Below are positions 25,237-35,879 of a stretch of DNA of 64,000 bases, in pieces. The translations under genes were made by a program, and so were the position numbers. The stretch is from the NCBI GenBank assembly GCA_030685235.1, contig MU839188.1:89910-153909 (forward strand), in the 5' to 3' direction. The notes under the pieces are model-generated. The model searched no databases. It worked only from the letters and a program-made list of their open reading frames with translations, and was not told where the DNA came from. The stretch is from Copromyces sp. CBS 386.78. Its lineage: Eukaryota; Ascomycota; Sordariomycetes; Sordariales; Sordariaceae. How positions within the stretch are numbered: position 1 is the stretch's first letter; each line of letters starts with the position of its first letter.

Positions 25237-25425
25237 TGTCAGATGTGACTATGCAGAATTAATTGATTGAAGAGTGTATGTAATTCGCTCGCCCAGAAGG
25301 CCCAGAAGATCTGGGGGGTGCTGGAGTATCCTAGAAGGACCCAGAAACCAGTAATCTAGGGGGCTGGGCGGCTAACCCAGATTGAGTATAGCCAGAAACC
25401 CAGATATCCACCCTCTAATCTGACA
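25237..25425 (-). repeat. Right LTR (5' LTR in coding sense) of Copia element C
   Basis: The 189-bp LTR begins TGTCAGATGTGACTATG and ends with intact AATCTGACA. Changes cluster in its left (inner) half. Read in reverse complement, it shares AGCACCCCCCAGA with the LTR of element A, so the two are related Copia families. Confidence 0.92.
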
Positions 25426-25430
25426 GCAAC

Positions 25431-26835
25431 ATCTTCGGTGCTTACCCGTCCCACGTCGCAAAAATGATACTCCTCCGTCCAGTCGTTCAACGCTTTAACC
25501 AGTGCAGTCAGAGTCAGTGATCAGTTATCACCGCCGAGGCTCATGTTCCCGCCATCTTGAATAGGTGTTCAACCAAACCGGCCCAGTTCGGCCAGCACAA
25601 AGATAATTCTTAATCTTGCGTGATAGGAGGCCGGCGTGCCAATGCATTGATTGCACTGCATTTTCCCCCGGTTGATACCTACCTGACCTTAGGTAGTGCT
25701 AATATAGGTAGTTCCCGTCCCCAACATTTTGTTTTGTTTTGTGTTCACTCTGAAACGAGGGAGGGGTTGCATCGCAGATTGGTGGTTGTTGTTATTGTAG
25801 TGCGAAGGTACCTTAGCTATCACGGCATGGTCAAAGAAACGGACTACGGGTCCTAGAATAGGAGGCCAAGATCCCCATTCCCATTCATTCCCATTCCCAT
25901 TCCCATTCCCATTCCCATGTCGTTTTCCGTTCTCCGAGCGTCTCATTCCGTCTCCGTCTCCGTCTCTGTCTCTGCCACTAACTACCACACGAGCGCGCCC
26001 CTGGCCTCTCTCCCGTCACGCCCCACGCCTGCCTCCTCCAGTCCGTCCCGAATGCGAGAAAAAACGCCAAAGCCAAGAAGAGTGAGTCTCCGAGGTTGAT
26101 TGGTTGGTGTTTGGATGATTGGTCGGCTGGCCCGAACGGTTAGTCGCGAAGCAAAAGTGATTTGATTACCCCCTAACCCTGGCAGTGCCTGTTTTGGCTG
26201 GATAATAACCCCCAACCCCAGGACGGTAATGGTGCACTGACTGTTCTACCGCTTTTTCTGGAAGCTTTCCATTTTTTTTTGGATTTGTTCAATCTAATTA
26301 GGATGATGATAACGGCTGGAGGACGGGAAACCCGTCGTGGCGTCGTCACTCTTTTGGGTAACCAAACCAAACCCGACTAAGACGACCGACGGGTTATTGG
26401 CACTTCAATCAACCTGGGAGGGAGTGAGAGAAGGCTGTAATGAATGAATTTTCGCTGCTTCATGCTGTTAGACCGGGTTGGGTTGGGTTGGCAAAACATC
26501 ATGATCGTGGAGATGCAAGGGCAGAAGGGGGAACGGGGAAATCATCGTACCGCCCGCCGTTGGAACCGGGAACGGTAGGTATCTTCCCGATGTGACACTC
26601 TCGATAGAAGCAAGAGGTGGGCGTTTGTCTCCCACGTTTTCGCAGAGGTCGGGATTATTCAGGGAATATATGTTTTCGTCCCATCTCCCTTGGACACTCA
26701 CTCTGTTAACTGCCCAAGGCATTAAGACGTCAATTTCCTCCTCCGAGGCCCAGAGGCGTACGCGTCTCCTTGATAGCGCTTCACTACCAATTCCAAGACA
26801 CAGCGATATCCCGGGAGGGTCTCGGTGGAGAGCAG
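25431..26835. other. Intergenic spacer with CCATTC repeat
   Basis: Normal composition resumes after element C. A hexanucleotide-like run of CATTCC/CCATTC lies at about 25874-25918 and a CTCCGT run near 25945-25970. No frame has a recognisable protein. Confidence 0.5.
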
Positions 26836-27102
26836 TACCGCTTTTTCTCATTCAAACCGGATTTGACTACCACACAAGCAGTTTAGCACATCTGGTGGAG
26901 CCACTGCCCCGCTAAACTTATCATAGTATAGCCGGACCGGCAACCCCACACAGAATCTCGCCCAGCCTCTCCACCCTCATCCTCCTTACCAGTAAAACCC
27001 CCTTGTTCAGCCACGCAGTCTATCCTGGCTGCAGACGCTCCACCAGATGTGCTAAACTGCTTGTGTGGTAGTCAAATCCGGTTTGAATGAGAAAAAGCGG
27101 TA
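26836..27102. repeat. Perfect 66-bp inverted repeat element 2 (135-bp loop)
   Basis: Arms 26836-26901 and 27037-27102 are exact reverse complements over 66 bp (outer ends TACCGCTTTTTC and GAAAAAGCGGTA). The 135-bp centre has no ORF. The outermost TA on each side could be a TA target duplication, as in Tc1/mariner-type MITEs; this is inference. The arms are not AT-shifted. Transcription through it would give a long hairpin RNA. Confidence 0.93.
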
Positions 27103-28747
27103 GCATACTTCTCATGTTCCGTGAAACACAATAGATGCTTGAACATCTATCTGTCTGTCAGAGAGCTGGTTCATCGCCGTAACATGCCTCTCTCTACCTC
27201 TTGGCTTTGACAAACAAGGGGACCATGGACCTTTAGCTTGCTCTAGGTTGAAGACGGTTGACGTGGATAGACGTCGTAAGCGTAGGTAGAATATCTCGTC
27301 TGCCTTGGCAACCGTTAAGAATATCAACTCTGCTATGGCGATTACCATCCCATCAACCTCTCATCGAAATCCGCATGGCGCAAAAAAGCATACAGCGCGG
27401 ACCGGAAGCGACTGACGAATGCCTCGAAATCAAGGGTCCTCGGCAGTGATGTCGTGGGATAGGGTTGCAAGCCGATGGTTGTAAACCTCCGCTCGTGGAG
27501 CCGGAATGGAGATGATGGGAGGATGATTGAAACATGGAGAGTTGAATTCTAAGAGTGAATGGAACGTGGGAGATGTGCCATTGAAACCCAAGACGGGAGC
27601 ATCACAATGACGGACCGCAATGCGACGGGTTGGTTGTGGATTGCGAGGAAGTGCGGTGCCGGTGATCCGAATGGGACGGAGATGGGAGACGTGGGGATGG
27701 GGAATCGGGAACGCTCACATTTGTTAACATCGATGACAAGAAGATCGAAGAGGCCACACGGCAAACAGCTGAGCTGAGCCAACACTCGAAACGGGCGGCG
27801 CTCGACGTCGTGGTTGCAGACCTTCCAAAATCAACACCTCGAAATCAAACCGACAGCACTTGCACGTGCCCAACGATGCGAAGGAACTTACATCACCGCC
27901 CCGTCACTTTCGCATCCAATTGCAGAACTTCTTCCCCACGTCGCCCCCCTCGAGGAGCGAACACAGTGAAAAAAGGGTTATTTTTGCTTTCGCAAAAGTT
28001 GGTAATTGACATCAAAAATTACGGCCGGAACGGCCCCGAAGGACAATTCAAGACGGCTAGCACCACGATGTGCAATGCAGGCTCTCCGCCATACGGCGCG
28101 GTTTACTTGAGCTCCGCGCAGTCAACCAAGGTAAGTATGAAGAAAAAAAGAAAGGAAAAGAAAATACCAAGAAACTGGGCGGGGAGCCCATGGTTAAATA
28201 GGGATTGAGGGATGGCCTGTGCACGAGTGCAAACTTACCTGGGAGCTTCCCTGCACCTGGCGGAAATTGCACTCGCGCACGGACGTGTGGTCAGGAAGTG
28301 GTGGCGGCAGGCAGACACTGTCAGATTGGCCAGGTGGCTGACAGCGGCAGGCAAGAGACGGAGTGAGTGCCGGAGACAGAAGATGGGGGGCTGCTCAGAA
28401 CAAGCTTGAAAACACAAATATCACTTGAAGGGAATCTCTACGAGATATTGCTCTTGATATCAACCATTCCATGCTCAGTCCGCAATTGCTTGCCCACATT
28501 GTGATTTCGAATCAAAATGCTGAATTGTTAAAAGTTCTGTGCCGCTCATCAGCCCCACAGCGGGGGACGATCAGTTCCCCAGACTGCTCGAAGCGTTCAC
28601 ACCTGGTGACGTCACTTGGACCGAGCAACAAGCACTTTTATTATGTGAACGCGTGTTTCTCACCACCACCACCACACTCCAATCCAAACAAAACAGATTC
28701 AAAGTCAAAGTCAAAACCATCCAATCAATAATCATAATTCACACATA
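27103..28747. other. Spacer and promoter region upstream of the 28748 gene
   Basis: Short open frames on both strands overlap one another without a recognisable protein. CA- and CAC-rich sequence just before 28748 (for example around 28660-28745) resembles a Sordariales 5' leader. I see no supported gene. Confidence 0.5.
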
Positions 28748-29284
28748 ATGGCCTCCCGAACACTCTTCACCCGCGCCAGCACCCTCCTCCGGGCCAGTGC
28801 CGCCCGTCACCAAGTCCAAGTCCAAGCCGGATCCATCACCCGCTCCACTCCCCTCGTGGTCTCCCGCGCCCCGGGCCGGGCCTACCACCCCACCGCCTCC
28901 CTCCTCACCGAGAAAGGCTTCGAATCCGACCGGACCACGCTCCGCCCCGGCCGCTCCGAAGGGTCCGCCTACGCCTCGGACGACGACGTAGCGCACCTAG
29001 ACAAGACGGCCTTCGACCCCAAGAACACCACGCCCAACGGGGAGACCGAGTCGGCCGGCAAGGAGTCCAACGGCAACCCATTGGAGACCTCGGGCGCCAA
29101 CCGGGAGTTCTCCCGGCCGCAGGGCGATAACCCTACCGAGGGAGACATGTCCAAGGGAGAGAAGACGCCTGGTATGGGCAAGGATAGGAAGAAGAGCGGG
29201 GGACCGGCGGCGGGGAGTAAGAAGGGGGGGAAGACGCATTATCAGGAGAGTAAGGACAGTGGGGTTAGCGCTAAGGATGCTTAA
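28748..29284 (+). CDS. Small probable mitochondrial protein of unknown function
   Basis: A single-exon 178-aa protein. The N-terminus MASRTLFTRASTLLRASAAR is basic, Ser/Arg/Leu-rich and free of acids for about 45 residues, a strong mitochondrial presequence; a RAYHPTASLL segment near residue 45 could be the cleavage site. The mature part is polar, Gly/Ser/Lys/Asp-rich and probably disordered, with no transmembrane segment and a Lys/Gly-rich C-terminus (RKKSGGPAAGSKKGGKTHYQ). Codon use is strongly C-ending like that of expressed genes, and the CDS is preceded by a CA-rich leader, so I regard it as a real gene. I do not recognise a catalytic domain. A stress-related or matrix accessory role would be a guess. 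Confidence 0.8.
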   Translation: MASRTLFTRASTLLRASAARHQVQVQAGSITRSTPLVVSRAPGRAYHPTASLLTEKGFESDRTTLRPGRSEGSAYASDDDVAHLDKTAFDPKNTTPNGETESAGKESNGNPLETSGANREFSRPQGDNPTEGDMSKGEKTPGMGKDRKKSGGPAAGSKKGGKTHYQESKDSGVSAKDA

Positions 29285-29869
29285 GAAAAGCGGATGGGTT
29301 GGGAGGAGAAGGGGGGGGGGGGTGCCCTCCAGTCTGCCCCTGGTTCCTCAGCGGTATCAAGTTCCGGAATACAATGGAAGCAGTGGGAGCTGGGCACTTA
29401 GTGTCGATGAGGGAGGAACAAGGGTCTGGATCGTCGACACGACAGAACGGCATGGAGTAACAGTACTGCCGGGCAAAGACGACCTGTGCTGGACGAGGAA
29501 TCGCGGTTGCGAGATCATGGAGGATGGACCGACATGAAGGACTATCTATGCTGGAAGACAAGGAGACGGCTATGGGTTGCATCATGGGTCATGAGACACG
29601 AAAGGGATTTCACATGTTTACTGGCTTCTGTTTCGTCATACTATCGATGGCATGGGAGAGGATACAGGTACAACAGCACTGTTACTCCTATCGGCATATA
29701 CGCCTAATAGACATCGATCGAAATCATGCTTGCTTCCTCTTTGTCTAAGGTATTCATCAAATGTTCAACGCTTAATCATATATCATTCAGCCCAAACGTC
29801 CAACGGCATTAACATCCGGCTTCTTTACCCGACTCCTTCCTCCCATCCTGCCCATCCCAGGAAGGACCC
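29285..29869. other. Convergent 3' region
   Basis: The space between the stop codons of two converging genes. It has a G run near 29310-29320 and no supported gene; it is likely 3' UTR on both sides. Confidence 0.5.
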
Positions 29870-30609
29870 TCAAGCATACAACCCATCCATATCATCCTCC
29901 TCCTCCTCGTCCTCTTCTTCCTTCTTCTTCTTCTCCAAAACAACCTCCTTCCTCTTCCCCACCTCCTTCCTACACATCGGACAAGTCCCCTTACTCCTCA
30001 ACCACGGCCCCACACACTCCAAGTCAAACCGATGGGAATGATGACACGGCAGCTCCACCACGAGACAATACTGATCATCCAGATACCTCTCCGCGCAAAT
30101 CGGGCACTGCTCATCCTCCTTCAGCTTTTTCCTATCCACGCGATCCAGCCCATCCAGAAACTGCTGCGAGACACCCTCGATTTTTGTCGGCGGACGGAGG
30201 ACGTCCTCTTGCAGGGATTCGACCAACGACTCGAGGAAGCTGCGGTTTTCAGGAGTGGGCGCCGAAGAGGCGAGTACCCCCATTTGGTCTTGCAGGAGGC
30301 GGTAGACGGCGGCGAGGTCGACGGGGTTGGCGGTTGCGTGGGGGTTGTTGTGATGATGAGAAGAGGTGGATGATGACTCCGGGTTGATGCTATCTAGGTG
30401 CGAGGTGAAGGTTGACATGTCGACTTTGCGGCGGCGGGGGCCGGCGGTGGAGGACGGTTTGATGTTGTGTTCGACTGTTAGGTTGAGGCAGAGGGAGGAG
30501 GAGGAGAGGGGTTAGTGATGAGCTGGTGAGAGGGGGAGGGGCTCGAGGGGGGAGAGCTGGAGGAGAGGAGAGGAAAGGGGGAGGACGTACCTTCGTATTG
30601 GGTCGCCAT
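29870..30609 (-). CDS. RING-type zinc finger protein, putative E3 ubiquitin ligase
   Basis: Two exons, 30591-30609 (19 nt) and 29870-30474, giving 207 aa. The start ATG at 30609 opens MATQYE, and splicing restores the frame into VEHNIKPSSTAGPRRRKVD. Residues about 125-180 form a RING finger: CPIC, then LPCHHSHRFDLEC, WL and CPMC. The position normally held by His/Cys after HRF is Asp (FDLEC), so one zinc ligand is non-standard. I recall similar FDLEC sequences in related fungal RING proteins, which suggests a family trait rather than damage. The C-terminus is a highly charged Lys/Glu/Asp tail ending DDMDGLYA. It most likely acts as an E3 ligase in cytosol or nucleus; the target is unknown. 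It is transcribed divergently from the hydrolase gene at 31692. Confidence 0.85.
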
Positions 30610-31691
30610 TTTGATTTGAGATATACGCCGAAGCGATGCTGGATATGCGATGGTTTCTAGGGAATATCGACTCGGGACTCGATGTGTAATGGTTGAAGAT
30701 CGAAGCTGCCCGTCGGGTGTTCAGCTCTGGAAGTTGGAGTATGCGGGGTGTTGAGGTGACACCGACGCAATGCAATGCTGTTGGAGCTTGGAAGGTTGGT
30801 TCGGTCGAGGAAGACAAGAGGATAATGCGCGACGACCGAGAAAGACGGAGAGTACCAGTGTCGCAAAGTTGAAGGATGCGTATATAATTTTTACTTTGAT
30901 GAAAGATCGATGATAGAAACAAACCTAAAGTCTGGACTCGTGCTGGGAATAGCTTCGGCGTGGCAGGCAGCTCGAGGTGACGCGGGGCTTTGGTCCCCTG
31001 GAAGCATCCACTAAACACATGGACGCGCGTGGAATGGCGCCTGTCACTTTGACGGAAGATGTGTCAGGTGGCCCGTGCCCTCACATCATTATGCACCCCA
31101 GCCTGGCAGCATCGATCCTGGACTTTTTCCAACTCTGGGCGCTACAAGTGCCGACTAGCGTTCCATTTAAAAAGACATCGTCATTTCACGATTTCTCGGC
31201 AGCATCAGTCTGATCCAATATTGGAGTTACTCTTTTTCCCTTTTTGTGTTACTTGGCTGCCGTAATACCGAGCTACAAATGTCGTGCCACTAATCCACAA
31301 CGCGGCAAGATGTGATTAAGGTACCCTCAACTCGGAATCAAACATGTCCCCGAAGAGGTACTTTTCCTGTTGTTTGTTATTTCTCTGAATGGACGGGAAT
31401 GACATCATGTCCCCCATGGGTGTAGTTGACACTCCCTGGTCCCGGACTCTTTCCAAAACAAAACCCAGGTACCTGTCCCGTCTCCTTTCAGGTACCAGCA
31501 ATACCAGCAATCACACCAGCCAATCCCTTTACAGCGCCAGGCCCAGCCCCTTGAAGCCCGTTTCATGGAAGCCTGATCCCTTGATTTAGGCCTTGACTGA
31601 TATTTAATCTATCTCGGCCGTGCTCTCTCTTTTCCCTTTCAAAAAACATAAAACACCATTTACTGTCGGGTATGACAGTCAGAGAGCAAAG
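30610..31691. promoter_or_regulatory. Shared divergent upstream region
   Basis: About 1.1 kb separates the start codons of the RING protein (minus) and the HSL-family hydrolase (plus). It must contain both promoters. No specific element can be named and no gene is supported inside it. Confidence 0.5.
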
Positions 31692-34600
31692 ATGCCTCCT
31701 CTCAACACGGCGACGATTGGCATGGCCGTCACGCCAACAGTCGTCTCCACCCTCTTCAGTCATGTAATAATCATCCCTTCTTCCTCTTTCATCGGTAGAA
31801 ACCTTAAATCTTTTTTCTACCAAAACAATCCACACATGATCGCTCGCTAACACACCCATAAACAGTACCTCAACCACAAAGGAGTCCTCCAAAAACCCAC
31901 CGAGCAACTCTCCTACGACGAAGGCCTCCACCTAATCCGATCCTTCCTCGAGTTCGCATCCTCCCGTCCCGTCGAAGAACTCCAAGCCTTCACCGGCCAA
32001 TGGGTCCCTCATCCTACCTGGGTTCGCGTCGACGAGGTCGAAATCCCCCAAGATCAACTCTCCTACGCCGCCAACCTTCTCCACGAACAGCTCGGCCCCC
32101 AAGGTATCAAGCGTGTCGGCGGCCGCGACTGGTGGCAATGGCGCAGACCCAAGAGCCCCATGATGGCTGAATGGATCGAGATGAAGGCCGACTACGAAGA
32201 GCGCAAGAAAAACGCGGACCCGGGCCATCGCGTCATGTTGTATGTTCATGGAGGCGCGTACTTCTTTGGTAGTGTCAATGAGCACCGCTTCATGATTCAG
32301 AGACATGCGCGAAAGCTGAGGGCCAGAGCGTTTGCGCCCAAGTATAGACTGGCGCCGCAGTTCCCTTTTCCGTGTGGATTGCAGGACTGTCTGGCTGCGT
32401 ATCTGTACTTGCTGACGCAGTATGAGCCAAAGACGATTATCTTGGCAGGTGATTCGGCAGGCGGCGGCATGGTGTTGTCGTTGTTGGTGATTCTGAGAGA
32501 TCAGGGCATCCCATTGCCAGCCGGTGCGGTTTTGATTAGTCCCTGGGTTGATCTCACGCATTCGTTTCCCAGTGTCGCGGGAGATTGTCCACTGGACTAC
32601 GTTCCGCCATGGGGATTCCATCATAAACCGTCTAGGGCATGGCCGCCACCCGATGAGGATGAGATGGAGGAGCTCAAGAAGATTGCTGTCGAGCAAAAGA
32701 AGGGCGATGGTGTGAAGGAGGGCAGTTCGGATTCCAACAGCGGCATTCCCACCATTGGCGACGTGATGGACAAGCCTACTCGCTTGTCACTTATGATTGA
32801 CGGCCAACAAATCGACGTCAAGGAGCAGATCCAGATGTACACCACCAACGAGATGATCAACCACCCCTTGGTCAGCCCTGTTCTGCAACCTACCCTTGGC
32901 GGTCTTCCACCTCTGCTGATTATGACCGGCGGGGGGGAGATCTTGCGCGACGAACAAATTTACCTTGCCCATAAGTGTGCCCACCCCGAGAAATATCTTC
33001 CTCCCGAGGCTATGATGGACGACCACGCCTGGGCTCAACTGAAGCAATACCCACCAACCGACGTCCAGCTCCAGGTCTGGGATGACCTATGCCATGTGGC
33101 TCCTACTTTGAGTTTCACACGGCCAGCGAAATACCAATTTCGAGCTATCGCCCAATTCGGCGCATGGGCACTGGCCCGCGCTCAGCGGAGGGATATCGAT
33201 ATTCTCGATGATGACGACGTCTCTGTTATCTCGGGCCACGAGGGCGGGGATGAATCTGACGAGGACATCCCTTCGCCCGCCGTTGACCCAACTCAGCCGA
33301 ACGTGGAACCCAAGCAGAAGCCCAAGAAAAAGACCAAAAGGCCCAAGAACAAGAGAGCCAAGACGGTTGCCGAACTAGAAAACGAAGCCAATGCAGTCGG
33401 CAAAGCAGGCGACCCCCTCCCGCCCTTCCACCAGCACATGATCCGACAACGCGTCACCACCACCGGTCTGATCCTGCCTCTCCCTGAACACTCCGACCTT
33501 CCCGCCTGCTGTATGGACCGAAATGCCATTGGCCAAATCAAAGCTGGTCCTGTGCGCAAGTGGCTTGCCCACAAGAGGAAATTCGATTCCCGGTTCGCTT
33601 CCACCAAGTCCAAGGTCCACAAGCAGAGAATCAAAGACATGCGCGGAGGTGGCTACGAAGTCTTCCCTGGCGGTGACGTCCCCCCTCCCTCAGCACTCGC
33701 AGGCCGTAGAAAGATCGGCTACCGCGAGAAGGACCAGAAGAAGGAGAAGAAGAGTTGGGGTCTCAGTCTCTGGGGTGTATGGGGCAGCAAGCACGACAAG
33801 ATGACAATGGCGCGTGGGGAAAAGGCCGACCGCGCTGCAGACCGGGAAGCTTCTACCAAAGCCGTCCAGGGCGCTGACGGCGGTGAGGGCGCCAGGAGCT
33901 ACACCGATATCGAAAACCAGGAAGGTACCGGCGTTCATGGCAAGACGGCCGCTGGTGTTGATCGCCCGGGTCTCGGCACCAGACCGTCCGGCGCCTCTGG
34001 GTCCAGATACAAGAGCGTTTCGGATAAGGGCCAGACGGGGCCGCATGAAGGAGAAGACCACGAAAGGTCACATATCGACGAGATTCTGGCTTACAGAAAG
34101 GGCGAGCTGGAGGAGCAGCATCATGAGGCCCCGGAGGTCGGAGCGACGGGGAAGAGGCCGATTGTCGATGGGCTGGCGACCCCGTTCAGCCTGGGCAAGA
34201 AGGCCGAAACGGCTAGTATGATCACTTTACAGAGCGGCAGGAGTAGAATGACTGCGGGTACGACGAGTGTTTTGCAAAGTCCGCCTGGTACCAGTGCCGG
34301 TGCTGGGGCGTCGAGGGATAACCTTTCCTTGATGCCCGGCGCTGATGATTTCACCTCTGCTGAAGTTGACGACCAGTCAGCCGAGATTTCGCATGCCGGA
34401 AAACAACAAACGGGAGGGAGTGCACTTAAGCACGAGGTGATGGTCAATGGCAACCAACAGGAGGAGGCTAGTAATAAGGGAGAAGAAGCACGTATCGTCC
34501 CCCAGGAAGTCGAAGTCAGGAATTATGCTACCCAACCACTGGATGCTACAAGGGGAATAGGCATGTCGCTGCCTACACCTCTTACTCCCGGCACGCCGGG

Positions 34601-34721
34601 TACCCTTGGGAGCAGACCCGGGTTGGATCGGTTCGTTACTGCTGATGAGTTTATGAGTAGTAGCGGTGCTCCTACTCCTACTGTCCCTACGGCTAGTGAG
34701 CCGAAGCTTAATGGTGCTTAA
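31692..34721 (+). CDS. HSL-family alpha/beta-hydrolase (lipase/esterase) with long disordered tail
   Basis: Two exons, 31692-31763 and 31866-34721 (intron 102 nt, phase 0), giving 975 aa. The ATG opens MPPLNTATIGMAV, and exon 2 continues YLNHKGVLQKPTEQ. The catalytic domain lies roughly in residues 25-470. It has the oxyanion motif HGGAY (HGG at 152-154), the nucleophile elbow GDSAGG (Ser221), a later ITGGGEILRDE candidate Asp region, and a DDLCHVAPT candidate His. This is the hormone-sensitive-lipase arrangement, as in sterol-ester or xenobiotic esterases; the true substrate cannot be read. A polar insertion (EEMEELKKIAVEQKKG type) interrupts the domain near residue 300. About 500 residues follow that are Lys/Glu/Ser/Gly-rich, including a basic KPKKKTKRPKNKRAK patch, so the protein is about twice the length of simple HSL enzymes. 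The tail may serve regulation or localisation; this is inference. Confidence 0.87.
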
Positions 34722-35879
34722 TCTGATTGTTGAGGTTAAGCGTGGGTTTTGGCGGAGGGGTGTGTTTGCCTTTTTTTTTCTTTTTTTTTTTCCGTTTTTT
34801 GTTTTCTTTTTTTGATATCCAAATACCTGGCTGAGTATGTTGTTGGTTTATCTTTGCTCATTGATACTTGGCTGTTTTTTCTGTTTACTGTTTACGGACA
34901 CAGCACAGCGTTGAAAGATAGCGACGTGGAGCGGGGAGCGAAGTGGAGGAAAAATAATGGGTGATAGTTGATAGTTCGAGTTGGCTGAATTAGTTATGAT
35001 ACCACTGTGTTAGTAGCGTTTAGTAATGGATTATCTTTTCTTCGAAGTTTCGGGTTTTCAGCTTTTGAGGCGTTTGAGAGATTTTGTTTCTCGCTCGTGC
35101 ATCCATGCAGAGGAAGAGATTGCCCTAGTGTATATGGGGGTGGAAATGGGCGGTCTTGTGAAACTCGCAGTAATGAAGGAACAACCACGAGATAAGTTGC
35201 AGCCTGGGAGAGATTTTAACTTGCTTTCCAACCTGAAGTCTTCTGGAATTCCGGCTTTCTTCTTCCAAATTCAACTTGCCCGTCACCATCAACATCAACA
35301 ACATCGGCGTCAAATTCTCCAAGTCAACGATCGGTTTCGCATATCTCCCCATCCTCATTCTTGTTCTCAATGGATTGCGATTCAAATGTTCAACTGACGG
35401 TTCCTTGCAGATCCGACACCCAGTTTTAACAATTCGAGTTCTCGGGTGGCAGCGCAGCGCTGCTCCTCCTCGGTGCCTCACGGGAACACACATAAACACC
35501 CGGAGACACTCGAAAATTTTCCTCAGCACATGCAAGCAAGAAAATCCTAAATATGCACACCCTTCAACACTGTCACCAACAGACCATAACGCGGACCATA
35601 CGCGAAACCGAAATAGGCAGTTGGATAGACCTTGGCCATCATGAACCATACCTTTGGGTCCGCACTAACCGGGGTGGTCGACGACGTGGCGGCCCGTTAT
35701 AGAAACGGAAAACTGACAATACTACTGTACCAACAATGCCCTTTCCGGTTTGTCTTCTCACGCATGGCTATGCCTTGAAAGAAAAAGTCTTATAGGAAAG
35801 GGATCGCCCTAGTGATGGATGGCATGGCCAGTGTGAGGTGATTCCTCTTCCTCCACCAAAAACACCAAAACCGACAATT
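34722..35879. other. Intergenic spacer
   Basis: T-rich tracts at about 34770-34815 lie just after the hydrolase stop and fit a 3' UTR. A 174-codon minus-strand frame at 35125-35649 has no recognisable protein and is opposed by plus-strand frames. No gene is supported. Confidence 0.5.

Larger units (their letters stand above)
19431..25430 (-). mobile_element. RIP-inactivated Ty1/Copia LTR retrotransposon (element C), reverse orientation
   Basis: The element proper is 19436-25425 with 189-bp LTRs that start TGTCAGATG and end AATCTGACA. Target duplications are GTAAC (19431-19435) and GCAAC (25426-25430), differing by one C/T. Coding direction is minus. The reverse-transcriptase YVDD box reads YINNIIFTF near 20710-20735, and an ALYG-type stretch lies upstream in the minus sense near 21310-21340. 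The polypurine tract complement (CCTCCTTACTTATAGACC) follows the left LTR and matches the tract of element A. All frames are broken by RIP-type changes. The reverse-transcriptase region is interrupted by a separate insertion at 20812-21246. Without it the element is about 5.56 kb, close to element A (5.43 kb). Confidence 0.92.

Noticed and set aside
35125..35649. 174-codon minus-strand frame as a gene
   Set aside because: The opposite strand is also open, and the translated sequence has no recognisable motif.
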